DNA of 35,912 nt, taken from assembly GCA_949293905.1 (NCBI GenBank), contig CASFFG010000011.1, positions 1 through 35,912 of the forward strand. Direction: 5' to 3'. Below are positions 1 to 5,843 of this stretch, piece after piece. How positions within the stretch are numbered: position 1 is the stretch's first letter; every line of letters begins with the position of its first letter. The position numbers were made by a program, and so were the translations under genes. This DNA comes from an uncultured Christensenella sp. Lineage in GTDB: Bacteria > Bacillota > Clostridia > Christensenellales > UBA1242. The notes beneath the pieces are model-generated. The model ran no database searches and was not told the DNA's origin. It saw only the letters and a list, made by a program, of their open reading frames with translations.

Positions 1-225
1 AATAAATGTTGAATTATAATCTTTTATTTATGTTCTTTTACCATTAAAAGTAAGGGAAAATACAATTTAAATTAACTAAAAATAAAAAAATAAAACAAAA
101 TTATTAAATAGCAATTAAAAATCTTAAAATTTTATAATATTTAATAGATTTTATATAAAAATTATAAAAAAATAATATTTTAAAAAATATTTTGAAATTT
201 TTATTAAATATACTAAAATAGTTAT
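1..225. other. AT-rich non-coding left edge
   Basis: Very AT-rich sequence with long A and T runs. I see no gene, repeat or convincing promoter in it. It is probably the upstream region of the MGMT-like gene that starts at 226. Confidence 0.5.
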
Positions 226-564
226 ATGGAAGAAAATTTTTACGAAAAAGTATATTTGATAGTCAAAAAAATTCCGCGCGGATATGTAACCACTTACGGA
301 ACAATCGCACGAGCATTGGGTCGACCACATATGTCAAGACAGGTGGGTTATGCGTTGCATAAAAATACTAATCCAGATGAGATACCCTGTCATAGAGTAG
401 TGTTTATGGACGGAAGACTGGCGAGTTCATATGTGTTCGGTGGGGAAAAGGTTCAGTTAGAAAAATTAAAAGCGGAAGGTGTAAAATTTACAAAAAATAA
501 GAAGGGTGAAATAGTGTGTGAGAAGAAAAATATTTTGCTATTTTTGCCTTTCGATATAGATTAA
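226..564 (+). CDS. MGMT/ATL-family DNA alkyl repair protein (single domain)
   Basis: This 112-residue protein matches the C-terminal DNA-binding domain of O6-alkylguanine-DNA methyltransferases (Ada/Ogt/MGT family). The family moves alkyl groups from damaged guanine to a cysteine in the protein. The recognition-helix motif SRQVGYAL lies near residues 38-44 and the active-site motif PCHRV near 54-58, with C55 present. A downstream GG...L..EGV segment is also typical. The length matches the short alkyltransferase-like (ATL) proteins that lack the N-terminal domain, yet ATLs normally replace the cysteine with Trp or Ala, so this copy may still transfer alkyl groups. No strong Shine-Dalgarno precedes the start. 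It is followed by a hairpin and converges with the nitroreductase gene. Confidence 0.85.
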   Translation: MEENFYEKVYLIVKKIPRGYVTTYGTIARALGRPHMSRQVGYALHKNTNPDEIPCHRVVFMDGRLASSYVFGGEKVQLEKLKAEGVKFTKNKKGEIVCEKKNILLFLPFDID

Positions 565-567
565 AAA

Positions 568-620
568 AACGGCTGTTTTGGGAATGAATAACTTCCATAA
601 GCCGTTGTTTATTTTATATA
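568..620. terminator. Bidirectional terminator between convergent genes
   Basis: AACGGCT (568-574) pairs with AGCCGTT (600-606), with weaker GGAA/TTCC pairing inside. A-rich DNA lies to the left and T-rich DNA to the right. It sits between the convergent MGMT-like and nitroreductase genes. Confidence 0.6.
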
Positions 621-1120
621 TATTTTACTGTCTCATCTAGTGGTTTTCTAACCTTGTGCATTGGATTTGCTGGACAATCGCTCGTTTTGTGCCCGAGCAT
701 TAGAAGGCAAACAGGTTCAATATTTTTTGGAAGATTAAAAACCTGTTTTAACTCGTTTGAGTTAAATTTACGAATCCAAATGTTATCCACCCCTAAATTT
801 GTTGCCATGAGCATCATATGTGTCGACACGATGCTCGCGTCTACTTGATAATTTTCTTCGCCGTTCATATTCCACGAAACACTCAAATCCGCGCATACGA
901 TTAAGCAGATAGGTGCATTATATCGGCAAGGAGTAACGCTATCAATTTTTTTAATGGCTTCAGCAGATTGAGCCACAAAAATAACTTGAGGCTGCATATT
1001 CTTCGCAGTAGGTGCTAGTCTGCCCGCGTTTAATATAGCGAGTAAGTCGCGTTTGCTTACCTTTTTATTACTAAATTTACGAGTCGCAGTTCGTGATTTT
1101 ATTACTTCATTAAATTCCAT
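614..1120 (-). CDS. Nitroreductase family protein
   Basis: This 168-residue protein has the opening of FMN-dependent nitroreductases: a SRTATRKF motif near residues 9-16 whose arginines normally bind the FMN phosphate, followed by LLAILNAGRLAPTAKNMQPQ. Family members reduce nitro-aromatics or quinones with NAD(P)H in the cytosol. The C-terminal CLLMLGHK segment and the late arginine are also typical. The start has the good ribosome site AGGAGA. The gene lies 8 bp downstream of the FMN-reductase-like gene on the same strand, so the two are probably co-transcribed as a redox pair. The physiological substrate cannot be read from the sequence. Confidence 0.85.
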   Translation of the reverse strand: MEFNEVIKSRTATRKFSNKKVSKRDLLAILNAGRLAPTAKNMQPQVIFVAQSAEAIKKIDSVTPCRYNAPICLIVCADLSVSWNMNGEENYQVDASIVSTHMMLMATNLGVDNIWIRKFNSNELKQVFNLPKNIEPVCLLMLGHKTSDCPANPMHKVRKPLDETVKYI

Positions 1121-1128
1121 ATTTTCTC

Positions 1129-1665
1129 CTATTTTAAATTTTTACCGAAGTCATAGGCGAGAGTAGGGTATTTGGAATTTTGCGTCATATTTGGAGTTCC
1201 GCACCCCTTACCTAAAATCATGCCCATGTCCTTCATATTGAGATAATTGACTAAAGTCTTGTAATGTGCAGTTATTGCGTCCATAGTCCAATCGTCATCA
1301 TTCCATGAAACTACTATCAATGCGCTTTTTAAATGCTTGCGCTGTAAACGCGTGTTAAATGCGCAAAAGCGGTCTATCATTGTTTTCAACTGAGCCGAAA
1401 AGCCATAGTAGTACAGCGGAGTAGCAAAAACCAACATATCTGCTGAAAGTAGAGCCGACTTTACTTTTTCTACATCGTCCTTTTGTACGCATGAACCATT
1501 GTAACCACATGCTACACAACCGCCACATGCGTGAATATTCATGTGAGGTAGGTCAAAATATTCGACTTTGTGATTAGACTCCAGAGCACCAGCAGTGAAG
1601 TTATTTATAAGGATATTAGTCGAACCTTTCTTGTTGGGACTGCCATTTAATATAACGATTTTCAT
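1129..1665 (-). CDS. Flavodoxin-fold NAD(P)H-dependent FMN reductase with Cys cluster
   Basis: This 178-residue protein has a flavodoxin-like fold of the NADPH-dependent FMN reductase family. The FMN phosphate loop GSPNKKGSTN is at residues 8-17, and the later FATPLYYYGFSAQLKTMIDR segment is also typical. Four cysteines at 47, 50, 53 and 59 (CGGC, then C and C) form the insertion that iron-sulfur flavoproteins often carry, so an Fe-S cluster is possible but not proven. The start is preceded by AAGGAG. It is the first gene of a two-gene operon with the nitroreductase and probably shuttles electrons to small redox substrates. Confidence 0.85.
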   Translation of the reverse strand: MKIVILNGSPNKKGSTNILINNFTAGALESNHKVEYFDLPHMNIHACGGCVACGYNGSCVQKDDVEKVKSALLSADMLVFATPLYYYGFSAQLKTMIDRFCAFNTRLQRKHLKSALIVVSWNDDDWTMDAITAHYKTLVNYLNMKDMGMILGKGCGTPNMTQNSKYPTLAYDFGKNLK

Positions 1666-1845
1666 TTGTACTCCTTATAAATAAGGATAAAATTTTATAA
1701 CATTTTAGTCAAGTTATTTTATGCAATTTGCTTTTAGTGATGTCTTATAGTTTGCTTATTAAACGATACAAAGGCAGTCGAGGCAAAAAAGGGAATAATA
1801 CTTTTAATTAAAATAATTATTTTTCGTAAAACTTTTTAAAAAATC
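1666..1845. other. Intergenic, no gene seen
   Basis: AT-rich spacer between the divergent oxidoreductase operon and the tRNA unit. Together with the promoter and leader that follow it makes about 324 bases without a protein gene. I see only T/A runs and no further feature. Confidence 0.5.
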
Positions 1846-1874
1846 TTGACAATACCAACAATTTTAGATATAAT
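1846..1874 (+). promoter_or_regulatory. Consensus sigma-70/A promoter of the tRNA unit
   Basis: A perfect TTGACA (1846-1851) and a perfect TATAAT (1869-1874) are separated by 17 bases. It lies about 115 bases before tRNA-Met, as expected for a stable-RNA promoter with a short leader. Confidence 0.85.
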
Positions 1875-1989
1875 ACAAAAGTATATTGCGCTAGAATATT
1901 ACAATCTTCTTAAAATATCACATTTTAAGGGCGTATCTAGGTATTGACCGAAATTGTATCAAGATTAGGCAATGCACATAAAAGTCTTT

Positions 1990-2065
1990 GGCGATGTGGC
2001 TCAGCGGTTAAAGCAATCGGTTCATACCCGATAGATCGGTGGTTCGATTCCACCCATCGCCACCA
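1990..2065 (+). tRNA. tRNA with CAT anticodon (Met, elongator; Ile2 possible)
   Basis: A full cloverleaf is present. GGCGATG pairs with CATCGCC, the anticodon stem ATCGG/CCGAT carries the loop TTCATAC, and the T-arm loop is TTCGATT. The CCA end is encoded. The anticodon stem lacks the three G-C pairs of an initiator, so this is elongator Met. An Ile tRNA with lysidine-modified CAT cannot be excluded. Confidence 0.93.
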
Positions 2066-2140
2066 TGTCACAATATGACGCCTAGTTAATTGAGCCTCTT
2101 CAACTTTAACATTCGTTAAAGCAAAGAACTCGAAGCAAAT

Positions 2141-2178
2141 GTTGCGTAATAGAATTAGCAACCTAGCAAAGGCTCGTG
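2141..2178 (+). repeat. 38-bp direct repeat, copy 1 (tRNA spacer)
   Basis: A perfect 38-bp repeat whose second copy is at 2270-2307. Both lie in the spacer between tRNA-Met and tRNA-Glu. The unit begins GTTGC and contains GCAAC, which can form a small hairpin. It may mark duplication, or loss of an extra tRNA gene. Confidence 0.85.
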
Positions 2179-2269
2179 GAAGTTCCTAACAGTTACGCAT
2201 ATCTAAAAAAAACTCTTGCGAGAACTAGTTTCGAGCAAGAAAAAGGAGCAACCGAGCATAAGGCTTACG

Positions 2270-2307
2270 GTTGCGTAATAGAATTAGCAACCTAGCAAAG
2301 GCTCGTG
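2270..2307 (+). repeat. 38-bp direct repeat, copy 2 (before tRNA-Glu)
   Basis: Identical to 2141-2178 and ending just before tRNA-Glu. Here the flanks add a larger hairpin, GGAGCAAC (2246-2253) with GTTGCTCC (2307-2314). This could act in processing of the tRNA precursor. Confidence 0.85.
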
Positions 2308-2316
2308 TTGCTCCGT

Positions 2317-2391
2317 GGTCCCATGGTCAAGCGGTTAAGACACCACCCTTTCACGGTGGTATCAGGGGTTCGATTCCCCTTGGGACTACCA
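2317..2391 (+). tRNA. tRNA-Glu (TTC)
   Basis: A cloverleaf with acceptor GGTCCCA/TGGGACT, anticodon stem CCACC/GGTGG and loop CTTTCAC (anticodon TTC), T-arm GGGG-TTCGATT-CCCC, and encoded CCA. Its 3' third, from base 2366, is the attachment site of the adjacent element. The same 28 bp recur at 17079-17106, so the gene stays intact after integration. Confidence 0.95.
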
Positions 2392-2393
2392 AA
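2366..2393 (+). repeat. attL core (3' end of tRNA-Glu)
   Basis: These 28 bp, covering the T-arm and acceptor 3' strand of tRNA-Glu, recur perfectly at 17079-17106. Integrase lies immediately inside. This is the standard layout for tyrosine-integrase elements inserted at a tRNA 3' end. Confidence 0.9.
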
Positions 2394-2421
2394 AAACACA
2401 ATATATAGTGTTTTTATCACC

Positions 2422-2470
2422 AATGACTTGTCTATATGTAGTGGTTTAAGACAAGTCATTTTTATTTTCG
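2422..2470. terminator. Bidirectional terminator, tRNA unit / integrase
   Basis: AATGACTTGTCT (2422-2433) pairs with AGACAAGTCATT (2449-2460), a 12-bp stem followed by TTTTATTTT. It overlaps the integrase stop codon and follows tRNA-Glu, so it can serve both strands. A near-identical copy lies in the remnant near 17302-17345. Confidence 0.8.
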
Positions 2471-3534
2471 AGTAGAATCTGAGTAGAATTTGAGTAGAAT
2501 TTTGAGTTGTTAAATATATTAATATATTTAGTATTATCTTGCGCATTGTACTTAGTATAAACAGTTTTTGTGACCTTGCTACCGATAGTATGTCCGACCC
2601 ATGACTGAATTGCAAATTCTGGAATATTCATTTCTTGACATCGAGTTATAAAGGTACTACGCAAATCTTTTATCTTTAAGTGATAGTCAATTTCCGCGTT
2701 AATCTTCTTTAATGCTTTTTGAATTATCTTGCTTGTAAAATTGAATATCCTACCAGTTGTACCTATGTATTTCAGCAGTAGTGCTTTAGTTCTTTCGAAT
2801 AAAGGAATCACTCGGTTGCTTTGCTCATTTTTGGTAGTATCAAACTGATTCTTATCGTTTACACTCTTATTTATTGATAAAGTATTTTTTTCGAAGTCTA
2901 TATCTTCAGTTGTAATTGCTAGACATTCGCCTTTTCTTAATCCTTGATATAAACATACTAGGAAATAGTCGCCATGAAGAACAGTTTTACAAGCATTTAT
3001 AAGCTTTTCTTCAAGTTCTCGAGTGAGTGGTTGACTATTCTTTTTCTTATGTTTTGGTTTTTCTATATTTTCCATAATGTTTTTCTCAACATAATCGTTG
3101 ATTCTTGCTTTTTCCATTACCATGAATAGAAATTCGTAAGCTTTTTGTCTTTGTCTTTCTGCATTAATATGATTTAAATTTTCTAGTACTTCTATTATTT
3201 TAATGTCTCTCAATCTCTTGTTTAAAATATTATTATCAATCAATTTTAGTGTTTTTTCATAATCTTCAATGGTAGCTTGTTTGACTTTGTTTACTTTGTA
3301 AAGGTCTAGCCATTTATAGTACCACTCTAAAAGTGTTATTGATTTTTTATTATTTTCTTCCGATTGAGCCATAAAGTACTCATGTTTTTTCTTATTTAAT
3401 GCTTTTTTAAGTTTTTCTAAGCACTCTTTTTGCGTTCGCGCAGATATGTAATATTGTTTACCGCCGACACGGAATCGGGTGTACCATGTGTCGCAGGTTT
3501 TATTTTTGTGGATTGTTATTCCTTGATATTTCAT
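2446..3534 (-). CDS. int: Tyrosine recombinase / integrase
   Basis: This 362-residue phage-type integrase inserts and excises the element at tRNA-Glu. Residues 1-48 resemble the N-terminal arm-binding domain of Tn916/phage integrases, about 65-165 the SAM-like core-binding domain, and 170-345 the catalytic domain. Catalytic candidates are R200 (GLRKGE), K235, R292 (KDLR), H315 (WVGHT) and the nucleophile Y326 (TVYTKY). The first residue of the usual HxLR box is K289 instead of His, which some Firmicutes integrases also show. A strong AGGAGG lies 8 bases before this ATG. The frame stays open without a stop for 42 codons upstream, where it meets a slippery heptamer (see next entry). The last codons contain the left arm-site repeats. 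Confidence 0.95.
   Translation of the reverse strand: MKYQGITIHKNKTCDTWYTRFRVGGKQYYISARTQKECLEKLKKALNKKKHEYFMAQSEENNKKSITLLEWYYKWLDLYKVNKVKQATIEDYEKTLKLIDNNILNKRLRDIKIIEVLENLNHINAERQRQKAYEFLFMVMEKARINDYVEKNIMENIEKPKHKKKNSQPLTRELEEKLINACKTVLHGDYFLVCLYQGLRKGECLAITTEDIDFEKNTLSINKSVNDKNQFDTTKNEQSNRVIPLFERTKALLLKYIGTTGRIFNFTSKIIQKALKKINAEIDYHLKIKDLRSTFITRCQEMNIPEFAIQSWVGHTIGSKVTKTVYTKYNAQDNTKYINIFNNSKFYSNSTQILLENKNDLS
2470..2500 (+). repeat. Left integrase arm-site repeats
   Basis: GAGTAGAAT occurs three times at 2470, 2481 and 2492, an exact 11-bp spacing, inside the 3' end of int. The same motif with the same 11-bp spacing and orientation recurs at 17011 and 17022 near the right end. Such paired sets fit arm-type sites for the integrase N-terminal domain. 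Confidence 0.75.
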
Positions 3535-3698
3535 TTCGAGTTCCTCCTGTAAGAAAATATGAGGAACTTCCTTTGCATCTTCCTTGTCTAATTTACCTAA
3601 AATGTATGCTTGGAAGATATTGTTTTCATTTTTTATAAATTCTATTTGTTTATCTTGTTTTTTAAAAATTCCAGTACACGATTTAAAATGGTTTTCAT
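3535..3698 (-). CDS. Short ORF joined to int frame by A AAA AAC (putative -1 frameshift)
   Basis: An ATG at 3698, with AAAGGA upstream, opens an 18-codon ORF (MKTILNRVLEFLKNKINK) that stops at 3642. At 3663-3657 it reads TTA AAA AAC, which contains the heptamer A AAA AAC in the exact register for -1 slippage. After a -1 shift translation would continue CAA GAT AAA through 3535 and straight into the integrase ATG with no stop. That would give an integrase with about 55 extra N-terminal residues. The upstream -1 frame has no start codon of its own. Alternatives are a decayed small gene or a one-base error in the A6 run. The open frame and heptamer are seen; use of the shift is inference. Confidence 0.45.
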
Positions 3699-3742
3699 TT
3701 AATTTAAGTCCTTTTATTAGATGCTAATGATTTTTTCTATAT

Positions 3743-4048
3743 TTACTCCGTAAGTCCTGTGACATAAGCGCGTGTTTTTGCAAGTTCAAGCTCATTCATT
3801 TTTAAAATTTTTTTAATTAAATATGACTCGTTATCACTTAAATATTTTAGATTGATTGTTTCTGATTCTCTACCTACAAGTTCATCTAATGTTACATTGT
3901 AAAAATCTGCCATTTTTATCAAAGTTTCGATACTAGGTTCACATTTTCCTAGTTCATAATTAAATAAAGTTGTTGTAGGAATATTCAATCTTTTAGACAA
4001 TTCAGCTTGTGATAAGTTTAGTCTTTGTCTAAATTCTTTTAAATTCAT
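3743..4048 (-). CDS. XRE-family repressor
   Basis: This 101-residue protein has an N-terminal helix-turn-helix of the Cro/CI (HTH_3) type, about residues 4-58 (FRQRLNLSQAELSKRLNIP, then TTTLFNYELGKCEPS). A short helical tail (residues 70-101) probably dimerises. A strong AAGGAGG ribosome site precedes the ATG. It is divergent from the + strand early operon, and repeated TTAGTAAAA sites in the shared intergenic region are likely its operators. It therefore probably acts as the element's lysogeny-type repressor. No peptidase domain is present for self-cleavage, so an external signal or antirepressor would be needed for induction. Confidence 0.9.
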   Translation of the reverse strand: MNLKEFRQRLNLSQAELSKRLNIPTTTLFNYELGKCEPSIETLIKMADFYNVTLDELVGRESETINLKYLSDNESYLIKKILKMNELELAKTRAYVTGLTE

Positions 4049-4085
4049 ACAAAAAATCCTCCTTTTTTTGATTTCGACAATAAAA

Positions 4086-4215
4086 TTTTACTAAAAAATA
4101 CAAATGTATTCAATATTTTTTGTAATTTTTTATAAAAATTAGTAAAAACTGGTCTATTTTGCTTGACATTTAGTAAAAACTGGTGTTAATCTTTTAATAA
4201 CCATTAAAAAATGGT
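4086..4215 (+). promoter_or_regulatory. Early promoter with repressor operators
   Basis: TTAGTAAAAACTGGT occurs twice, at 4139-4153 and 4170-4184, and the TTAGTAAAA core recurs inverted near 4086-4094. A TTGACA at 4163-4168 is followed 16-17 bases later by GTTAATC (4185-4191), so the second operator lies between -35 and -10. A palindrome, ACCATT-AAAA-AATGGT, occupies about 4200-4215 around the predicted start. This fits repression of the rightward operon by the divergent XRE protein. Confidence 0.7.
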
Positions 4216-4251
4216 TTAATCACTCCAATTTTTGGTTTCGACAAATTGCCA

Positions 4252-4325
4252 TGGAGTAAGTTTTCCATAATTACCCCTACGGAAAACAAAAGGGCTGTCA
4301 TTTACTCTCTTGTGACAGTCCTCCA
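4252..4325 (+). ncRNA. Structured RNA motif, copy 1 (early leader)
   Basis: A 74-nt three-way junction. P1 is TGGAG (4252-4256) with CTCCA (4321-4325). P2 is GTTTTCC (4260-4266) with GGAAAAC (4281-4287) around a loop containing AATTACCCCTA. P3 is GGCTGTCA (4293-4300) with TGACAGTC (4313-4320), including one G-U pair. The P1 strands and the 11-nt P2 loop are identical to the 74-nt copy at 12801-12874, while the P2 and P3 stems differ yet still pair. The hairpin CCAACAATTGTTGG (4323-4336) would compete with the 3' strand of P1, as in a two-state leader. No known family is recognised. Confidence 0.6.
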
Positions 4326-4369
4326 ACAATTGTTGGATAAGTATCAAATAAGCGCTACACATTTAATGT

Positions 4370-4437
4370 GCTTGGCGTCGGGTAGTTTAGCGCTAACTAC
4401 TCATTGGAACACTCTCGGTTCAATTCCGAGGTCAAGC
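4370..4437 (+). ncRNA. tRNA-like structure 1
   Basis: GCTTGGC (4370-4376) pairs with GTCAAGC (4431-4437) as a 7-bp acceptor stem with one G-U pair. It stacks directly on the 5-bp T-stem CTCGG/CCGAG (4414-4418, 4426-4430) with the canonical T-loop TTCAATT. Between them lies one hairpin, about GGGTAGTT with AACTACTC (4380-4402), in place of separate D and anticodon arms. At 68 nt with no anticodon arm and no CCA it is not a normal tRNA. It lies in the untranslated leader of the early operon. Confidence 0.6.
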
Positions 4438-4467
4438 TCTTTTTAGATTTTTCTCATTAACCTAAAA

Positions 4468-4494
4468 ATTCTGTGTTCATGCATGGCACAGAAT
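4468..4494 (+). ncRNA. Leader hairpin between the tRNA-like structures
   Basis: ATTCTGTG (4468-4475) pairs with CACAGAAT (4487-4494). The loop contains the palindrome CATGCATG. It separates the two tRNA-like structures and is not followed by a T-run, so it is not an obvious terminator. Confidence 0.5.
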
Positions 4495-4500
4495 GTCCCT

Positions 4501-4544
4501 GTTGAATGAGTTTAGTCTTTTGAAGTGCAAATCTTCAATTCAGC
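4501..4544 (+). ncRNA. tRNA-like minihelix 2
   Basis: GTTGAAT (4501-4507) pairs with ATTCAGC (4538-4544), 7 bp with one G-U pair. Directly stacked is the 5-bp stem TGAAG/CTTCA (4521-4525, 4533-4537) with the 7-nt loop TGCAAAT, close to the TTCRANY consensus of tRNA T-loops. Only 13 nt replace the rest of a tRNA. This is a 44-nt acceptor/T-arm minihelix ending 12 nt before the ATG at 4557, where a Shine-Dalgarno would normally sit. Confidence 0.5.
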
Positions 4545-4556
4545 ATTAGTAAAGTT

Positions 4557-4739
4557 ATGACGAAAACATATTTTCAGTTGCGCTCAAGATTTGGTGTTCG
4601 GACACTCGCAGATACAGATAAGTTGTCCGATTTAATTTTATTGCTAAAAAAATTTGATATTCCTTATGGTGTGTATAAGTCGAACAAGAGCAAAGGTCCG
4701 TGGGAAAAAGTGGAGGGAGTTTATGATAAAGTCGGATAG
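4557..4739 (+). CDS. Small hypothetical protein (early operon)
   Basis: This 60-residue soluble protein starts with MTKTYFQLRSRFGVRTLAD and is moderately basic, with an amphipathic segment DKLSDLILLLKKF. I recognise no family. It is the first ORF after the structured leader. No Shine-Dalgarno is visible before its ATG, but the tRNA-like minihelix ends 12 nt upstream, so translation may depend on that structure. It overlaps the next gene by 17 bp in another frame, which suggests translational coupling. It could be an excisionase or early regulator by position, but nothing in the sequence proves this. Confidence 0.6.
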   Translation: MTKTYFQLRSRFGVRTLADTDKLSDLILLLKKFDIPYGVYKSNKSKGPWEKVEGVYDKVG

Positions 4740-4926
4740 ACCACAAAAGAATTACAAAACAAAAAGAATATTCATTCTTAGAAGTTATGACTATTTAAAA
4801 AAGCAGATACGAGAGGAGTATTACACACTCTGTGAAGGAATAAGAGCATACAACAATCTAAAAAGATATGGTTTAGAGTGTGATTTAATAATCGTGGCTG
4901 ACGGTGTAGAGTACTGTTTGATGTAA
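4723..4926 (+). CDS. Small hypothetical protein (early operon)
   Basis: 67 residues, starting at the ATG at 4723, chosen because of the excellent GGAGGGAG site just before it. An upstream in-frame ATG at 4654 has no such site and would overlap the previous gene further. The protein is basic at its N-terminus and ends IIVADGVEYCLM. No family is recognised. It sits between the leader peptide gene and the CHC2 zinc-finger gene in the same transcript, with a 15-bp gap to the latter. Confidence 0.65.
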   Translation: MIKSDRPQKNYKTKRIFILRSYDYLKKQIREEYYTLCEGIRAYNNLKRYGLECDLIIVADGVEYCLM

Positions 4927-4941
4927 AGAAGAGAGGGAATT

Positions 4942-5553
4942 ATGGGATTGAAGCTAGGAGAGATAGCAAATATAATAACCGACTGTGTGACGATGTACGA
5001 TGTTTGCGATGTGTACGGTTTAGAAGTAAGACGCAATTTTATATCATGTCCATTTCATAATGAAAATACTGCGTCCTTACATATAGACAATAAATTTTGG
5101 CATTGCTTTGGTTGTGGAGAAGGTGGAAATCTAATTCAATTTGTTGAAAAGTTATTCAATTTAGATTTCAAAGATACCGTTATAAAACTTGATAACGATT
5201 TCGGTCTATATCTAACGCAGAGTGAGATAAGCGAACAAACAAAGAGAAAGGCAGAAGAACTTCGAGCCAGGCGAGAGAAAGAACAAAAAGAGAAAGACGA
5301 AAAGGAGCGCTACATACAAAAAGCAAAAGAAGATTACCTTACTGCATGGAAATATTACTTAATATATGCTCCGTATCCAGAAACTCCTAACTGGGACATA
5401 AACACTGACCCGTATGTCGTAGACCAGTATTTAAAGCATGTAGACAAAAGATATTTACAGGCGATTTCTGAATTAAATAAACTTTCGGAAATAGCGGAAA
5501 TATACGATTTTAAAATCGAACGGTGGGAGGCAGAACGAATGTTTTTAAAGTGA
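4942..5553 (+). CDS. CHC2 zinc-finger (primase-type) protein
   Basis: This 203-residue protein carries the DnaG-type CHC2 zinc finger: C36, H39, C55 and C58 in CPFHNENTASLHID and HCFGCGEGG, followed by NLIQFVEKLFNLDF. In primases this domain reads the template during primer start. No TOPRIM catalytic domain follows. Instead residues 80-115 form a highly charged Arg/Lys/Glu helix, probably a coiled coil, with an acidic tail. Alone it cannot be a full primase, so it probably works with the primase-helicase encoded at 5831. The ribosome site AGAGGG is good. Truncated CHC2 proteins beside D5-type helicases are common in phages and satellites. Confidence 0.85.
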   Translation: MGLKLGEIANIITDCVTMYDVCDVYGLEVRRNFISCPFHNENTASLHIDNKFWHCFGCGEGGNLIQFVEKLFNLDFKDTVIKLDNDFGLYLTQSEISEQTKRKAEELRARREKEQKEKDEKERYIQKAKEDYLTAWKYYLIYAPYPETPNWDINTDPYVVDQYLKHVDKRYLQAISELNKLSEIAEIYDFKIERWEAERMFLK

Positions 5554-5612
5554 ATTAAATTTTAAAATTGTACGAGAGTTGAACGAGATTAATTGTAGGA
5601 GGAAATTGTAAT

Positions 5613-5843
5613 ATGTTTATTAAAGGTTATGTAAGAATTGAAAAAACTAATATTAAAAATATTAGAGAACGTAAAGACGGTACGAAATTGTTACATACTA
5701 GGAATCGTCTACCGAATGGCAAAAATGAATGTTGGGTTATAGACCCTAGGGCAGAAATGACCGACGACGGAAAATTCATAATTTTAAAATTAGCAAGTAT
5801 TGACTACTTGAAACCTGCCGAGGTGGACAAATGCAAAAAATAG
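5613..5843 (+). CDS. Small hypothetical replication-module protein
   Basis: 76 residues, basic, with no recognised domain. A strong AGGAGG precedes the ATG. The C-terminal end overlaps the start of the primase-helicase by 13 bp, so the two are likely translationally coupled. The pattern of alternating charged and beta-prone residues (FIKGYVRIEKTNIKN, then KFIILKLASID) would suit a small beta-rich nucleic-acid-binding protein, but that is only a guess. Confidence 0.7.
   Translation: MFIKGYVRIEKTNIKNIRERKDGTKLLHTRNRLPNGKNECWVIDPRAEMTDDGKFIILKLASIDYLKPAEVDKCKK

Noticed and set aside
226..564. Calling the MGMT-like protein a non-catalytic ATL from its length
   Set aside because: The catalytic Cys of PCHRV is present, whereas ATLs replace it; catalysis is left open.
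2364..2369. The ACCCCT of the conserved RNA loop could pair with AGGGGT of the tRNA-Glu T-arm
   Set aside because: Only 6 nt, and the target is buried in the tRNA T-stem; chance is the simpler explanation.
2470..2500. Short direct repeats as a CRISPR array
   Set aside because: Units are 9 bp with 2-bp gaps, there are no spacers and no cas genes; integrase arm sites explain them.
1937..2615. Two - strand ORFs across the tRNA genes
   Set aside because: They run antisense through tRNA-Met, tRNA-Glu and the att site, or out of frame through the int 3' end, and have no ribosome sites.
4370..4437. A genuine divergent tRNA gene
   Set aside because: Acceptor and T-arm are perfect, but no anticodon arm, normal D-arm or CCA can be drawn; I call it tRNA-like only.
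4246..4446. 66-codon ORF on the + strand
   Set aside because: It covers the structured leader, including the RNA motif and the tRNA-like structure, has no ribosome site and no protein-like composition.
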